Source: Thioalkalivibrio sulfidiphilus HL-EbGr7 (GTDB lineage Bacteria; Pseudomonadota; Gammaproteobacteria; Ectothiorhodospirales; Ectothiorhodospiraceae). Taken from it: a stretch of 64,000 nucleotides of DNA. A program made the position numbers and the translations under genes. Positions 40,831-50,776 of this stretch are shown here, in pieces; positions within the stretch are counted from its first letter, which is position 1, and each line of letters opens with the position of its first letter. The notes below the pieces were generated by a model that worked only from the letters and a program-made list of their open reading frames with translations, did no database searches and was not told the origin of the DNA. The stretch spans positions 868,001-932,000 of the forward strand of contig NC_011901.1 in assembly GCF_000021985.1 (NCBI RefSeq). Direction: 5' to 3'.

Positions 40831-41598
40831 ATGCGCGTAGAGGTGCTCGGTTGCAGTGGCGGGATCGGCGGTGGCCGAAGGACCTCGGCGCTGCGTGTGG
40901 ATGACGACATCCTGCTGGACTGCGGCACCGGGGTGGGCGACCTGTCCCCCGACGAGCTCAGCCGGATCCGTCATGTGTTCCTGACCCATCCCCACATGGA
41001 CCACGTGGCCTGCCTCCCCATGCTGGTGGATACCCTGTTCGCCCAGCTCAAGGATGCGCCGTTGATGGTCTATGCCACGCCGCCGTGCATCGAGATCCTG
41101 CAGGCACACATCTTCAACTGGCAGATCTGGCCGGATTTCCAGACCCTGCCGGCCCCGGACTCCCCGGTGGTGCGCTTCCGTCCCGTGGAATGGGGCGAGA
41201 CCGTCACCCTCGGCGCGCGGCGCATCGATGTGCTGCCGGCCATCCACACCGTGCCCGCCTGCGGCTACCGGGTGGAGGGCAACGGCGGGGCCTTTGCCTA
41301 TACCGGTGACTGCACCAGCAACGACAGCCTGTGGAAGGCCCTGAATGCACACGACCGCCTGGACCTGCTGGTGGTGGAGTGCGCCTTCGGGGACAGCGAG
41401 ATCGATCTCGCGCGCCGGGCCGGACACTACTGCCCCGAGCTGCTGGTGCATGATCTCGCCAAGCTGGGTCATGACCCGCGTATCTGCATCACCCACCTCA
41501 AACCGGGGGAGGAGGCGCGGGTGTTCGAGCAGCTGCGCAGGCGGGCGCCCCAGCGGGCCCTGCTGCAGCTTCGCGGGCGCGAGGTTTTCCAGCTCTGA
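40831..41598 (+). CDS. MBL-fold 3',5'-cyclic nucleotide phosphodiesterase-like protein
   Basis: The 255-residue protein has an N-terminal 'VEVLGCSGGIGGGRRTSALR' and the metal motif THPHMDH (about 53-59), with 'HTVPACGYRVEGNGGAFAYT' and 'CITHLKPGEE' further on. This fits the class of MBL-fold proteins annotated as cyclic nucleotide phosphodiesterases. The open frame extends back to 40093 but that is shadow of ypjD; ATG 40831 is chosen. ffh starts 110 bases downstream. Confidence 0.8.
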   Translation: MRVEVLGCSGGIGGGRRTSALRVDDDILLDCGTGVGDLSPDELSRIRHVFLTHPHMDHVACLPMLVDTLFAQLKDAPLMVYATPPCIEILQAHIFNWQIWPDFQTLPAPDSPVVRFRPVEWGETVTLGARRIDVLPAIHTVPACGYRVEGNGGAFAYTGDCTSNDSLWKALNAHDRLDLLVVECAFGDSEIDLARRAGHYCPELLVHDLAKLGHDPRICITHLKPGEEARVFEQLRRRAPQRALLQLRGREVFQL

Positions 41599-41708
41599 CG
41601 CCTCACTTATAATGTGTCGCCCGGCGCTCCTGCCGGATAACGCATTCACGGCGGCCACCTGGGTCAACTATCCGGGCCAGGCTGGCCCCGACCCCGGGAC
41701 TGATCCCC

Positions 41709-43070
41709 ATGTTCGAGAATCTCACCGAGCGCCTGCAAGGCACCGTCAAGCGCCTGCGCGGCCAGGCACGTATCACCGAGGACAACATCCAGGAGACCCT
41801 GCGCGAGGTGCGCATGGCCCTGCTGGAGGCCGACGTGGCCCTGCCGGTGGTGCGCGAGTTCATCAGCCGGGTCAAGGAACGCGCCCTGGGCCAGGAAGTG
41901 CTGTCCAGCCTCACCCCGGGCCAGGCCCTGATCAAGATCGTCAACGACGAGCTGATCAGCGTCATGGGCCAGGCCAACGAGTCCCTGCAGCTCAACGTGC
42001 AGCCCCCGGCGGTGATCCTCATGGCCGGCCTGCAGGGCTCGGGCAAGACCACCACCACCGCCAAGCTGGCGCGTCTGCTCAAGGAGCGCCACAAGAAGAA
42101 CGTGGCGGTGGTCAGCTGCGACGTCTACCGCCCGGCGGCCATCAAGCAGTTGGAGACCCTGGCCGGTGAGATCGACGTGGAGTTCATCCCCAGCAGCGGC
42201 GGCGAGGACCCGGTGGCCATCGCCAGCCGCGCCCTGGACCAGGCCCGCAAGAAGTTCTTCGACGTGCTCATCGTGGACACCGCCGGTCGTCTGCACGTGG
42301 ACGCGGACATGATGGCCGAGATCCAGCGTCTGCACACCGCCGTCTCTCCGGTGGAGACCCTGTTCGTGGTGGACAGCATGACCGGCCAGGATGCCGCCAA
42401 CACCGCCAAGGCCTTCAACGACGCCCTGCCGCTCACCGGCGTGGTGCTCACCAAGGCCGACGGTGACGCCCGGGGCGGCGCCGCCCTGTCGGTGCGCCAG
42501 ATCACCGGCAAGCCCATCAAGTTCCTGGGCATGGGCGAGAAGACCGGGGCGCTCGAGCCCTTCCACCCGGAGCGCGTCGCCTCGCGCATTCTGGGCATGG
42601 GCGACGTGCTCAGCCTGGTGGAGGAGGCCACCCGCCAGGTGGACCAGGACAAGGCGGCCAAGCTGGCCAAGAAGCTCAAGACCGGCAAGGGTTTCAACCT
42701 GGAGGACCTGCGCGAGCAGCTGGGGCAGATGCAGAAGATGGGCGGCATGGCCTCCCTGATGGACAAGCTGCCTGGCATGGGGCAGGTTCCAGAGGCCGCC
42801 AAGAAGCAGGTCAATGACAAGGAGCTGGGGCGCATGATCGCCATCATCAATTCCATGACCCCTGGCGAGCGCCGCCACCCGGACCTGATCAAGGGTTCCC
42901 GCAAGCGCCGCATCGCCGCCGGCTCCGGCACCCAGGTCCAGGACGTCAACCGCCTGCTCAAGCAGCACCTGCAGATGAGCAAGGCCATGAAGCAGTTCTC
43001 CAAGGGCGGCATGGGCAAGCTGATGCGGGCCATGAAGGGCAAGCTTCCCGGCGGCGGTTTGCCGTTTTAA
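41709..43070 (+). CDS. ffh: Signal recognition particle GTPase Ffh
   Basis: The 453-residue protein has the N domain, the G domain with GLQGSGKTTTTAKLARLL (about 99-116) and DTAGRLHVD, and a methionine-rich M domain ending GGMGKLMRAMKGKLPGG. It binds 4.5S RNA and delivers signal-bearing ribosomes to FtsY. It heads the conserved ffh-rpsP-rimM-trmD-rplS series. Confidence 0.97.
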   Translation: MFENLTERLQGTVKRLRGQARITEDNIQETLREVRMALLEADVALPVVREFISRVKERALGQEVLSSLTPGQALIKIVNDELISVMGQANESLQLNVQPPAVILMAGLQGSGKTTTTAKLARLLKERHKKNVAVVSCDVYRPAAIKQLETLAGEIDVEFIPSSGGEDPVAIASRALDQARKKFFDVLIVDTAGRLHVDADMMAEIQRLHTAVSPVETLFVVDSMTGQDAANTAKAFNDALPLTGVVLTKADGDARGGAALSVRQITGKPIKFLGMGEKTGALEPFHPERVASRILGMGDVLSLVEEATRQVDQDKAAKLAKKLKTGKGFNLEDLREQLGQMQKMGGMASLMDKLPGMGQVPEAAKKQVNDKELGRMIAIINSMTPGERRHPDLIKGSRKRRIAAGSGTQVQDVNRLLKQHLQMSKAMKQFSKGGMGKLMRAMKGKLPGGGLPF

Positions 43071-43125
43071 ACAAGAGGCAAGTATGACAACCCTCTTGTC
43101 TCCTGGATCTTGTATCTTGCCTCTC
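43071..43125. repeat. Inverted repeat (ACAAGAGGCAAGTAT / ATCTTGTATCTTGCCTCT)
   Basis: Left words acaagaggcaagtat (43071-43085) face 'atcttgtatcttgcctct' (43108-43125). The structure follows the ffh stop and precedes the rpsP leader. Confidence 0.7.
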
Positions 43126-43214
43126 CAATCTGTATATTTGCGCGTTTCTCCGGGCTCGGGCTGTTTCCCCGGTTCCCGTTTGCGTGCAGACACATTATTT
43201 AAGGCGTATAGCTG

Positions 43215-43469
43215 ATGGTAACGATTCGACTCGCCCGTGGCGGTGCCAAGAAGGCCCCCTTCTACCACATCGTGGTCACCGACTCCCGTAGCCCCCGCGA
43301 CAGCGGCTACATCGAGCAGCTGGGTTACTTCAACCCCGTGGCCCGTGGTCAGGAAGTGCGCCTGCACATGAATCAGGAGCGCATTGAGCACTGGGTGTCC
43401 AAGGGCGCCCAGACCTCCGAGCGCGTGGGCAAGCTGCTGGCCGATTTCCGCAAGCAGAACCAGGCCTAA
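43215..43469 (+). CDS. rpsP: 30S ribosomal protein S16
   Basis: The 84-residue protein begins [20 protein letters not shown] and contains [14 protein letters not shown], the standard S16 sequence. It leads rpsP-rimM-trmD-rplS. An AT-rich leader (43180-43214) precedes it. Confidence 0.97.
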   Translation: MVTIRLARGGAKKAPFYHIVVTDSRSPRDSGYIEQLGYFNPVARGQEVRLHMNQERIEHWVSKGAQTSERVGKLLADFRKQNQA

Positions 43470-43495
43470 CAGGCCTGGACGCCGCGCACGCCGGC

Positions 43496-43999
43496 ATGGA
43501 ACGGCGTTCCATCGTGCTGGGCCGGGTGACCGGCCTTTACGGCGTTCAGGGCTGGGTCAAGGTGTTTTCCGAGACCCGGCCCCGTGAAGAGATCGTCCGC
43601 TACAACCCGGTCCTGCTGGGACACGAGGGGCAGTGGCGGGAAACCCGGGTGGTGGGCGGCAAGGCCCACGGCAAGGGTGTGGTGATGAAATTCCAGGGTT
43701 GCGATGACCGCGACGCGGCCGCGGCCCTGATGGGGCAGGAGATCGCCGTCTGGCGTGAACAGCTGGCGCGACTGCCGAAGGGCGAATACTACTGGGCCGA
43801 CCTGGTGGGGCTCGAGGTGGTCACCACCGGGGGCGAGTCGCTCGGTGTGGTGGACAGTCTTTTCGAGACCGGGGCCAACGACGTGATCGTGGTCAAGGGT
43901 GATCGGGAACGGTTGATCCCCTACGTACGCGGTGAGTTCGTCCGCGACGTGGACCTGGAGGCCGGCACCCTGACGGTGGACTGGGACCCGGAGTTCTAG
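43496..43999 (+). CDS. rimM: Ribosome maturation factor RimM
   Basis: The 167-residue protein has the RimM N-domain start '[20 protein letters not shown]' and the C-terminal PRC-barrel region '[20 protein letters not shown]' with ERLIPYV. It helps 30S head assembly and binds S19. The TAG stop joins the terminal repeat of the MITE-like element that separates it from trmD. Confidence 0.94.
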   Translation: MERRSIVLGRVTGLYGVQGWVKVFSETRPREEIVRYNPVLLGHEGQWRETRVVGGKAHGKGVVMKFQGCDDRDAAAALMGQEIAVWREQLARLPKGEYYWADLVGLEVVTTGGESLGVVDSLFETGANDVIVVKGDRERLIPYVRGEFVRDVDLEAGTLTVDWDPEF

Positions 44000-44261
44000 T
44001 GTCCTGAGTCAGAGATTCGTTACATTTCAGCGGGCCTGTACGGGATGCACGGCAAGGCGCACGAGCGAAGGACGGGCAGGCCCATTCGAGCGAGAGCAAC
44101 GCGGCCGAGCGCCCGTACAGGCCCGCCCGCAGGGAGCCCCGCACAAGACCCAATGCGGCGTTGCGGTCCTTGCCAAGGGCTTGCCATTGCCTGCGGCCCG
44201 CGCCTTGCCTTGGGTCTTGTGCGGGGCTCTGAAATGCAACGAATCTCTAACTCAGGACACT
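43998..44261. mobile_element. MITE-like element with 32-base terminal inverted repeats between rimM and trmD
   Basis: The left end (from about 43998, AGTGTCCTGAGTCAGAGATT and onward) and the inverse right end (to 44261) match at about 30 of 32 bases. Inside is a second perfect 20-base inverted repeat, GAGCCCCGCACAAGACCCAA at 44134-44153 with its inverse at 44210-44229. No transposase is present, so it is a non-autonomous element. It ends 6 bases before the trmD start codon. Confidence 0.82.
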
Positions 44262-44267
44262 GGGCCC

Positions 44268-45026
44268 GTGCGCATCGACGTGGTGACACTCTTCCCGGAT
44301 CTGGTGAACTGCGTCTCGGGATGCGGGGTCACGGGACGGGCGGTGGAGCGGGGCATCCTGGACCTGCACTGCTGGAACCCGAGGGACTACACCGAGGACC
44401 GGCACCGCACGGTGGATGACCGGCCCTATGGCGGCGGCCCCGGCATGGTGATGAAGGTGGAGCCCCTGCGGCGCGCCATCCACGATGCCCGGCAGGCGGA
44501 CACGGTCCCACCCCTGGTGGTCTATATGAGCCCCCAGGGACGCAGACTGGACCAGGACGCCGTGCAGCGGCTGGCCGATCTGCCCCGGCTGATATTGATC
44601 GCCGGACGCTACGAGGGCATCGACGAGCGTCTGGTGGAACTGGAAGTGGATGAGGAATGGTCCATTGGTGACTATGTCCTCTCCGGCGGCGAACTGGCCG
44701 CCATGGTGGTGATCGACGCCTGCGCAAGGCTGCTGCCGGGGGCGCTGGGTGACGAGGATTCGGCGCAGCAGGACTCGTTCATGACGGGCCTGCTGGACTG
44801 CCCGCACTACACGCGCCCGGAGGTCTACGAGGGGCGCGGCGTGCCGCAGGTGCTGCTCGGCGGGCATCATGCCGAGATCGAGCGCTGGCGGCGCAAGCAG
44901 GCCCTGGGCCGGACCTGGCAAAGGCGCCCGGACCTGCTGGAACACAGGGTTTTGGACGAGGCGGATCAACGCCTTCTGGATGAATATCGACGCGAGCTCG
45001 CAGATGCGGATCGCAGCAAGCAGTGA
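44268..45026 (+). CDS. trmD: tRNA (guanine-N1)-methyltransferase TrmD
   Basis: The 252-residue protein has the SPOUT knot motifs [10 protein letters not shown] (about 54-63), [13 protein letters not shown] (about 108-120) and [13 protein letters not shown] (about 129-141). It makes m1G37 in tRNA. GTG 44268 gives the family N-terminus RIDVVTLFP; the longer frame upstream runs through the inserted element. The insertion has replaced the normal spacing to rimM, and no good ribosome site is left before the GTG. Confidence 0.95.
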   Translation: MRIDVVTLFPDLVNCVSGCGVTGRAVERGILDLHCWNPRDYTEDRHRTVDDRPYGGGPGMVMKVEPLRRAIHDARQADTVPPLVVYMSPQGRRLDQDAVQRLADLPRLILIAGRYEGIDERLVELEVDEEWSIGDYVLSGGELAAMVVIDACARLLPGALGDEDSAQQDSFMTGLLDCPHYTRPEVYEGRGVPQVLLGGHHAEIERWRRKQALGRTWQRRPDLLEHRVLDEADQRLLDEYRRELADADRSKQ

Positions 45027-45043
45027 CTGACAGGGGTCAAACC

Positions 45044-45397
45044 ATGAGCAAGATCATTCAGCAGCTGGAAGCGGAACAGATGAACCGCGAAGTGCCTGAC
45101 TTCACCCCCGGTGACACCGTGGTGGTGCAGGTCAAGGTGAAGGAAGGCAACCGCGAGCGCCTGCAGGCCTTCGAGGGTGTGGTCATCGCCAAGCGCAACC
45201 GCGGACTGAACTCCGCGTTCACCGTGCGCAAGATCTCCCACGGCGAGGGTGTGGAGCGTGTGTTCCAGACCTACAGCCCGGCGGTGGCCGAGATCCAGGT
45301 CAAGCGTCGCGGTTCCGTGCGTCGCGCCAAGCTCTACTACCTGCGCGACCTGACCGGCAAGGCTGCCCGCATCAAGGAAGACATCAAGCGCGGCTGA
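45044..45397 (+). CDS. rplS: 50S ribosomal protein L19
   Basis: The 117-residue protein starts [20 protein letters not shown] and contains [20 protein letters not shown], the standard L19 sequence. ATG 45044 follows a CAGGGG site 17 bases after the trmD stop. A strong terminator ends the operon. Confidence 0.97.
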   Translation: MSKIIQQLEAEQMNREVPDFTPGDTVVVQVKVKEGNRERLQAFEGVVIAKRNRGLNSAFTVRKISHGEGVERVFQTYSPAVAEIQVKRRGSVRRAKLYYLRDLTGKAARIKEDIKRG

Positions 45398-45412
45398 TCC
45401 CGAGCCCGCCGA

Positions 45413-45447
45413 TGAAAAAAACGCCCCGACCGGGGCGTTTTTTTTTG
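45413..45447 (+). terminator. Rho-independent terminator after rplS
   Basis: AAAAAAACGCCCCG-ACC-GGGGCGTTTTTTTTT is an A-tract/T-tract hairpin and can work in both directions. It ends the rpsP-rplS operon. Confidence 0.92.
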
Positions 45448-45501
45448 TCCGCAGGGTTTGCGATCCGTCCGTGGTCAGTGATCCGTTGTGGGTTATGCTT
45501 T

Positions 45502-45578
<77 letters not shown>

Positions 45579-47318
45579 ATGGCGCGCCATTTCCTGCTTC
45601 TGATCCTGATGATCCTGCCCCCCCTGGCCCACGCCGACCCGGTCGTCGACGAGGCCATGGGGCTCGCCCGTCTTGGGGCCGCCGATCTGGCCCTGGCCAC
45701 CCTGGACCGCCAGCCCCCGGATCGCCTGACCCACCCGGACCGCTGGATGGCCAGGGAGCGGGCGCGTCTCGAGATTCTGGGCATGGAGCAGCGCTGGCAG
45801 GGGGTGGTGGACCGTGCCGCACGCCTGCCGGCCGGTCTGCCCCGGGAGTTCCTCATCTGGGCCCGGACCCGGGAGGCCCATGCCCTGCTGTCCCTGGGGC
45901 GTGGCGAGGCGGCCCGATCGGTGCTGCGGGACCTGATCTGGTTCTCCGGGGATGCGGTCAGCGAGGCCTGGCTGGATGCCTGGCGCGGCATGCTGGCGGA
46001 GAGCTACTGGCAGGACGGGTTGGGTGACGATGCGCTCTCCACCCTGCGCCGCTGGCGCCAGGATCGGGGCGAGGCGGCGCAGATCCCGCTGCAACTGGAG
46101 GCCCGCCTGCTGCTGGACCAGGGGCAGGGCGAGGAGGCGGCGCGCATCCTGGAGCGGGAAACCGGCCACGAGGCCCGCGCCCTGCGAGCGCTGGCCTTGC
46201 TGCGTACCGGCAGCCGTCCCGCCGAGGATCTGCATCGGAGCATGACCCAGGCGGCGGCGACGGCGGACCTGCCCGCCCCGGATCGTGCCCGTTACCTGGC
46301 CGTGGCCGCCCTGGCGGCCGCCGAGACCACGGACCTGGCACGGCGCGTGGAGGCCCTGGAGCAGGCCTTCGCCGTGCAGGGGCGACTGCCCCGGGAGGAG
46401 CAGATGCTGCGCCTGGACACAGATGCCCTGTGGCAGGCCTATCTGGACCTCGGGGAATCCCTGGGCAATGAACGCCAGTTGCTGATCGGCGATGACGACG
46501 CCTGGTTCACCCTTGCGGACAGCCTGGCCAGCCGGTCGCGGATCCAGGCCAGGGCCCTGTTTGCGGTGGTGGGTGTGCGTGGCGTCGATCCCGAGGGTCG
46601 CGCCACCGCCCACCGGCGCCTGGGTGAAAGCCTGCTCGATCGGGATGACGGCGCCGAACTGATGGACGTGCTCTACCTGGAGGGCGGGCGCTTCCCGACC
46701 TCAGAGGACGTGCCCGCCCCGGTGCGTCACCTGCTGGCCGAGCACGCCGTGGACCGGGGCGATCTGGACACCGCTTCCCGTCTCATGGCGGGGCTGTCCC
46801 GGCCGCCGGAAGGGGTGGATGGTTTCGAATGGGGCCTGCGCCGTGCCCGGGTGCTGATCCTGGGGGGGCAGGAGGAGGCGGGCATCGACGCACTCTACGA
46901 CCTGTTGTCCGGGGTGCGGCAGTTCGACGCCGAGCGGGCCGACCGGTTCCTTCAGGTGCTGTTCGATCTGCAGACCCTGCGCCGTCATGATGCCGCCGTG
47001 CACCTGTTCCGGGCCGTCGCGCCCCGGCTCACCGACGCCCGCCAGGCCCGGGAGGTGCTCTACTGGGAGGCGGATTCCCACCAGGCCCTGGGACAGCACG
47101 AGGAGGCGGCCCGGCTGTATCTGCGTTCCGCAGGGCTGGGGGACGGGCCCTGGGACCCCTGGGGCATGACCGCCCGGTTCCAGGCTGCCGGGGCCCTGGC
47201 GGAGGCGGGGCATGTCTCCGATGCCCGTGCCCTGTACCTGGACTTGCTCCGGGTCACCCGCGAGCCGGAACGCCGTGTGCTGCTGCGTCAGCGCCTGCAA
47301 CAGCTGGACCTGCGCTGA
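45579..47318 (+). CDS. Secreted TPR-repeat protein of unknown function
   Basis: The 579-residue protein starts with a signal peptide (1-18, ending AHA). The rest is regularly helical in TPR style, with repeated A-x-x-L-x-x-G/Q units (such as 'EAHALLSLGRGEAARSVLR', 'LLLDQGQGEEAARILERE', 'ALGQHEEAARLYLRSA'). It is probably periplasmic and scaffold-like. The 7-base tandem repeat directly before the ATG leaves no ribosome site, so translation initiation is unusual. The signal peptide supports this start. No homologue is recognised. Confidence 0.8.
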   Translation: MARHFLLLILMILPPLAHADPVVDEAMGLARLGAADLALATLDRQPPDRLTHPDRWMARERARLEILGMEQRWQGVVDRAARLPAGLPREFLIWARTREAHALLSLGRGEAARSVLRDLIWFSGDAVSEAWLDAWRGMLAESYWQDGLGDDALSTLRRWRQDRGEAAQIPLQLEARLLLDQGQGEEAARILERETGHEARALRALALLRTGSRPAEDLHRSMTQAAATADLPAPDRARYLAVAALAAAETTDLARRVEALEQAFAVQGRLPREEQMLRLDTDALWQAYLDLGESLGNERQLLIGDDDAWFTLADSLASRSRIQARALFAVVGVRGVDPEGRATAHRRLGESLLDRDDGAELMDVLYLEGGRFPTSEDVPAPVRHLLAEHAVDRGDLDTASRLMAGLSRPPEGVDGFEWGLRRARVLILGGQEEAGIDALYDLLSGVRQFDAERADRFLQVLFDLQTLRRHDAAVHLFRAVAPRLTDARQAREVLYWEADSHQALGQHEEAARLYLRSAGLGDGPWDPWGMTARFQAAGALAEAGHVSDARALYLDLLRVTREPERRVLLRQRLQQLDLR

Positions 47319-47395
47319 GTCCCACATCAAGCACCGGGTCTTTGCCTGCGTTCATGCCCCCGGATGGCACCGCCGGTCCGGTGTTCCTGCGACAT

Positions 47396-47423
47396 TAAAG
47401 ATTTTCAGCCCCACCGCCGATAG
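47396..47423 (+). promoter_or_regulatory. Sigma-28 (FliA)-type promoter of the MCP gene
   Basis: TAAA at 47396-47399 and GCCGATAG at 47416-47423 are 16 bases apart. This matches the flagellar sigma-28 pattern TAAA-N15-GCCGATAA, with one extra spacer base and one mismatch. The MCP start is about 95 bases downstream. Confidence 0.7.
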
Positions 47424-47516
47424 CATGAGATAGACAGAACACTAACGATCCCCCGGCGCCGGAATCCACTCGGATGGCGTCAAAAAACCATGGGGGAATG
47501 ACCGCCGGAGTTCGAC

Positions 47517-49541
47517 ATGTTCAATGCCCTCGCCAGGTTGTCCATCCGCTTCAAGCTGCTGGCCGGTTTCGCCTTCGTCCTTGCCATCCTGCTCATCGTC
47601 TCCCTCATCGGTCTGCGCGGCCTGCAGGCCACCCGGGTCATGGTGGACGAGATGGTGGGCGAGGTGCAGCCGGTGACCCTGGCCGCCATGGAGGTGGACA
47701 GCGCACTGCACAACGCTGCCTCCTCCCTGGGCTTCTACCTGATGAGCAAGGAGGACGTGCATCGTGACGCCTATGATGCGAACCTCAGGCGTCTGCGCGA
47801 ATCGGTGACACAACTGGTCTCCGCCCCCCTGGTTCAGGCCGATCCGGAGCTCAACCGGCTGGTGACTGCCATCGCCGCGGAGGCGGAGTCCTTCATGGGC
47901 TACCGTGACGAGATGGTGGCGGTGGCCACCGATCTCAGCCTCAACATGCCCGCCATGGAGATCTCCGCGGTCCGGCTCAATCCGTTTGCCCAGGAGTACC
48001 TGCAGAACATCTCCCAGATGGCGGCCACGGAGATGAGCGAGGATCTCAGTGAGACGCGCAGGGAGCTGTTCAACGACTTCCACGAGGTGCGTTACGGCAT
48101 GAGCAACATCATGGCCGGCATCCGGGGATTCGTCGCCTTTCGTGACACCGCCTCCCGCGAGAATACCCAGCTGTACCTCAATCGCAATCGCAGCCTGCTG
48201 CAATCGATCCAGGAGCGCGGTTTCCTGCTCAACTTCGAACAGGAGATGGCCCTCGAGGAACTGGTACGCCTTCAGGCCGAGCTGGAGGAAGGTCTTGCCG
48301 AGTTGTTCCGCGTGCACGGCAGTGAGCAGTCCCATCGCGATGCCTACCTGATCCGTACCCAGGTGGGCCCGCTGCTGCTGCAGAGCAAGGAACGCATCAA
48401 CGATCTGGTGTCGCGTCTGGAAGGGCGCATCCAGGTCACCAGCGAGGCCCTGGTGGACCAGGGTCAGACGGCGCAGCGCGTCATGCTCACCTTCCTGCTC
48501 ATCGGCCTGGCCCTCGGCGTGCTGGCGGCCATCGTGCTGGCCGGCGCCATCGTGCGTCCCCTGCGCCAGGCCATCGTCGCCATGGAAGACATCGCCCAGG
48601 GCGAGGGCGACCTGACACGTACCCTCAAGGAACAGGGTGGCCCCGAGCTGTCCGCGCTGGCGCGTGCCTTCAACCAGTTCGTGGCCAAGATTCGCAACGC
48701 CATGGGCCAGGTCACCGATGCGGTCTCCCAGCTCTCCAGTGCGGCCGAACAGATGTCGGTGATCTGTGCCGAGACCAACGAGGGCGTGGAGCGTCAGCGT
48801 AACGAGACTGACCGGGTCGCCACCGCCATGAACGAGATGTTCAGCACCTCCCAGGAGGTGGCCGGCAGCGCCGGTGCTGCGGCCGATGCCACGCATTCCG
48901 CTGATCGGGCCGCGCAGGACGGCGAGCGCATCGTCAACGAGGCCATCGCCTCGATCACCGATCTGGCCCATGAGGTGGAGAACGCCGCCGGTGTGATCGA
49001 CAGCCTCGGTCAGGACGCGGAGAAGATCGACTCGGTGATGGACGTGATCCGCGGCATCGCCGAGCAGACCAACCTGCTGGCGCTCAACGCGGCCATCGAG
49101 GCGGCGCGCGCCGGTGAGCAGGGCCGTGGCTTTGCGGTGGTGGCCGATGAGGTGCGCACGCTGGCCTCACGGACCCAGGAGTCCACCCGCGAGATCCAGC
49201 AGATGATCGAGCGCCTGCAGGCCGCCTCCCGCAAGGCAGTCGAGGTGATGGAGTCCGGGCGCAAGCGCGCCCACGCCACGGTCGAGGCCGCCAACGGTGC
49301 AAAGACGTCCCTGGGCACTATCACCGGGGCGGTCAAGACCATCAACGAGATGAACACCCAGATCGCCGTGGCATCCCGGGAACAGACCCAGGTGGCCGAG
49401 GAGATGAACCGCAACGTGGTCAACATCAGCGACGTGGCCGAGGTCAATGCCCGTGCCGCTGGCCAGGTGGCCACGGCCACCCAGGATCTGTCCCGTCTTT
49501 CCGCCGAGTTGCGCGGGCTGGTATCCCAGTTCAAGCTCTAG
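47517..49541 (+). CDS. Methyl-accepting chemotaxis protein
   Basis: The 674-residue receptor has a membrane segment at about 12-34, a large helical periplasmic sensor (about 35-315), a second membrane segment (about 320-343), HAMP (about 344-398) and a signalling domain whose hairpin tip reads [20 protein letters not shown], followed by [12 protein letters not shown] (about 515-546). It passes attractant or repellent signals to CheA/CheW. The sensor region resembles none I recognise. A sigma-28-type promoter precedes it and its stop joins a MITE-like element. Confidence 0.93.
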   Translation: MFNALARLSIRFKLLAGFAFVLAILLIVSLIGLRGLQATRVMVDEMVGEVQPVTLAAMEVDSALHNAASSLGFYLMSKEDVHRDAYDANLRRLRESVTQLVSAPLVQADPELNRLVTAIAAEAESFMGYRDEMVAVATDLSLNMPAMEISAVRLNPFAQEYLQNISQMAATEMSEDLSETRRELFNDFHEVRYGMSNIMAGIRGFVAFRDTASRENTQLYLNRNRSLLQSIQERGFLLNFEQEMALEELVRLQAELEEGLAELFRVHGSEQSHRDAYLIRTQVGPLLLQSKERINDLVSRLEGRIQVTSEALVDQGQTAQRVMLTFLLIGLALGVLAAIVLAGAIVRPLRQAIVAMEDIAQGEGDLTRTLKEQGGPELSALARAFNQFVAKIRNAMGQVTDAVSQLSSAAEQMSVICAETNEGVERQRNETDRVATAMNEMFSTSQEVAGSAGAAADATHSADRAAQDGERIVNEAIASITDLAHEVENAAGVIDSLGQDAEKIDSVMDVIRGIAEQTNLLALNAAIEAARAGEQGRGFAVVADEVRTLASRTQESTREIQQMIERLQAASRKAVEVMESGRKRAHATVEAANGAKTSLGTITGAVKTINEMNTQIAVASREQTQVAEEMNRNVVNISDVAEVNARAAGQVATATQDLSRLSAELRGLVSQFKL

Positions 49542-49799
49542 CCCGCATATCTCACCGGTCGGACACCGGCTGGCGCGCAACAGGTTGACACATCAGTCAA
49601 ATACGTCGAAATGGTCGCCGACCTCAGCATGACAGTCTGTTCCCGCCGGAGTCCTATCGCGGTTCAGGCTCGTCTTCGCGCCCGTAGGCTTGCTCTTCAC
49701 TCAACCCATAGCTATTGCTATGGGTTTCGTTCCAGAGCGGCGCCTACGGGCACGAATCCTTCGCCTGCTCCCGCGATCCCGGTGAGATATGCGGGCTAG
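49538..49799. mobile_element. MITE-like element with 21-base perfect terminal inverted repeats
   Basis: The left end 49538-49558 (CTAGCCCGCATATCTCACCG, then G) is perfectly inverted at 49779-49799. CTAG lies at both ends, either as the end of the repeat or as a 4-base target duplication. The inner arms GCCCGTAGGC (49680-49689) and GCCTACGGGC (49742-49751) enclose AACCCATAGC...GCTATGGGTT. No transposase is present. The MCP stop codon TAG is part of the left CTAG. Confidence 0.85.
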
Positions 49800-49820
49800 C
49801 AGGTTGGCTGGGAGATCACC

Positions 49821-50294
49821 ATGGACCATGATGCCGTGATCCAGACGCCCGTCGGGCGTCTGGGCATTCGTTGCGATGGCGGCAAGCTGCTGAGCGCCAT
49901 CGACTATCTTTCCGACACGACACCGCTTTGTGCGCCGCGTCATGACTTGTCCGCGGAAGTGGCGCGTCAGCTTCGTTGTTACTTCGACGATCCCGCGTTT
50001 CGTTTTGATCTGCCGCTGGCCGAGCAGGGCACGCCCTTTCAACGCCGGGTCTGGTCGGCCTTGCTTGAAATCCCTTGCGGTGAAACACGCAGCTACGGCG
50101 AGATCGCCCACGCGCTTGCCAGTGGTGCGCGCGCCGTGGGCGGCGCCTGCGCGCGCAATCCGGTCATCATCGTGGTGCCCTGTCATCGTGTCGTGCCCGC
50201 GGGTGGCGGACTGGGCGGTTACGGAGGCAGTACGCGGGGCGCGGATGTGGGCATCAAGGCCTGGTTGCTGCGCCACGAGGCGCGTGATGCGTGA
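49821..50294 (+). CDS. ogt: Methylated-DNA-protein cysteine methyltransferase (Ogt-type)
   Basis: The 157-residue protein has the catalytic VPCHRVV motif (Cys about 117), preceded by 'FQRRVWSALLEIPCGETRSY', the helix-turn-helix of the family. It transfers alkyl groups from O6-methylguanine to itself. The single-domain length suits Ogt rather than Ada. Its start lies 22 bases after the MITE-like element. Confidence 0.92.
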   Translation: MDHDAVIQTPVGRLGIRCDGGKLLSAIDYLSDTTPLCAPRHDLSAEVARQLRCYFDDPAFRFDLPLAEQGTPFQRRVWSALLEIPCGETRSYGEIAHALASGARAVGGACARNPVIIVVPCHRVVPAGGGLGGYGGSTRGADVGIKAWLLRHEARDA

Positions 50295-50776
50295 TTCTGG
50301 ATTCACCGCGTGCGCAATGAATTCCATCTGACTGCGAATAAATTCGGGATCTGCTGCATCACTGCAGTCGTAGTGCCGCGTTCTAACACGGGTTCACGCT
50401 ATATTAGAAAATGCTGTTGTTTTTCTGTTTCTTGACATTGCCCCAGTGCTTTATCAGGCTATAGCCCAGTCATGAGCAGGATGTATCGGGAGAGGGCTCG
50501 CTCATGACTGCAGATAAGAAAACAGAAAGTCTTGGGAGGTTGGTATGCAAGTAGTCTGGGCTGTGTTCGCGGTGGCGCCCACGCCATGCAGCGAGTGGTC
50601 CGCATCTTAGGCCGTCACTCCAACGTTGTTTTCGTCAAATAAAAAACTGTGGCACGGCCAATCCAGGTCTCCTGTTCGTTTCAAGATCATCATGGAAAGC
50701 ATGTCTGGACCCGACAGGTTGTCTTGGGATGGTCATCCCTGCCGCGAACGAAGTGAATCTATAGATGGAGGTTTCC
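50295..50776. promoter_or_regulatory. Leader region of the first soxA, with stem-loop and possible 21-codon ORF
   Basis: This 482-base gap has no long gene. TTGACA is at 50432-50437 without a good -10 at normal spacing. AGTCATGAGC at 50468-50477 is perfectly inverted at 50500-50509. GGGAGG at about 50534 precedes an ATG at 50545 with 21 codons to a TAG at 50608-50610. The ribosome site GGAGG at 50767 belongs to soxA. Confidence 0.4.

Noticed and set aside
50640..50680. Possible sigma-54 promoter (TGGCACGG...) before soxA1
   Set aside because: The -12 GC element is missing at the required spacing.
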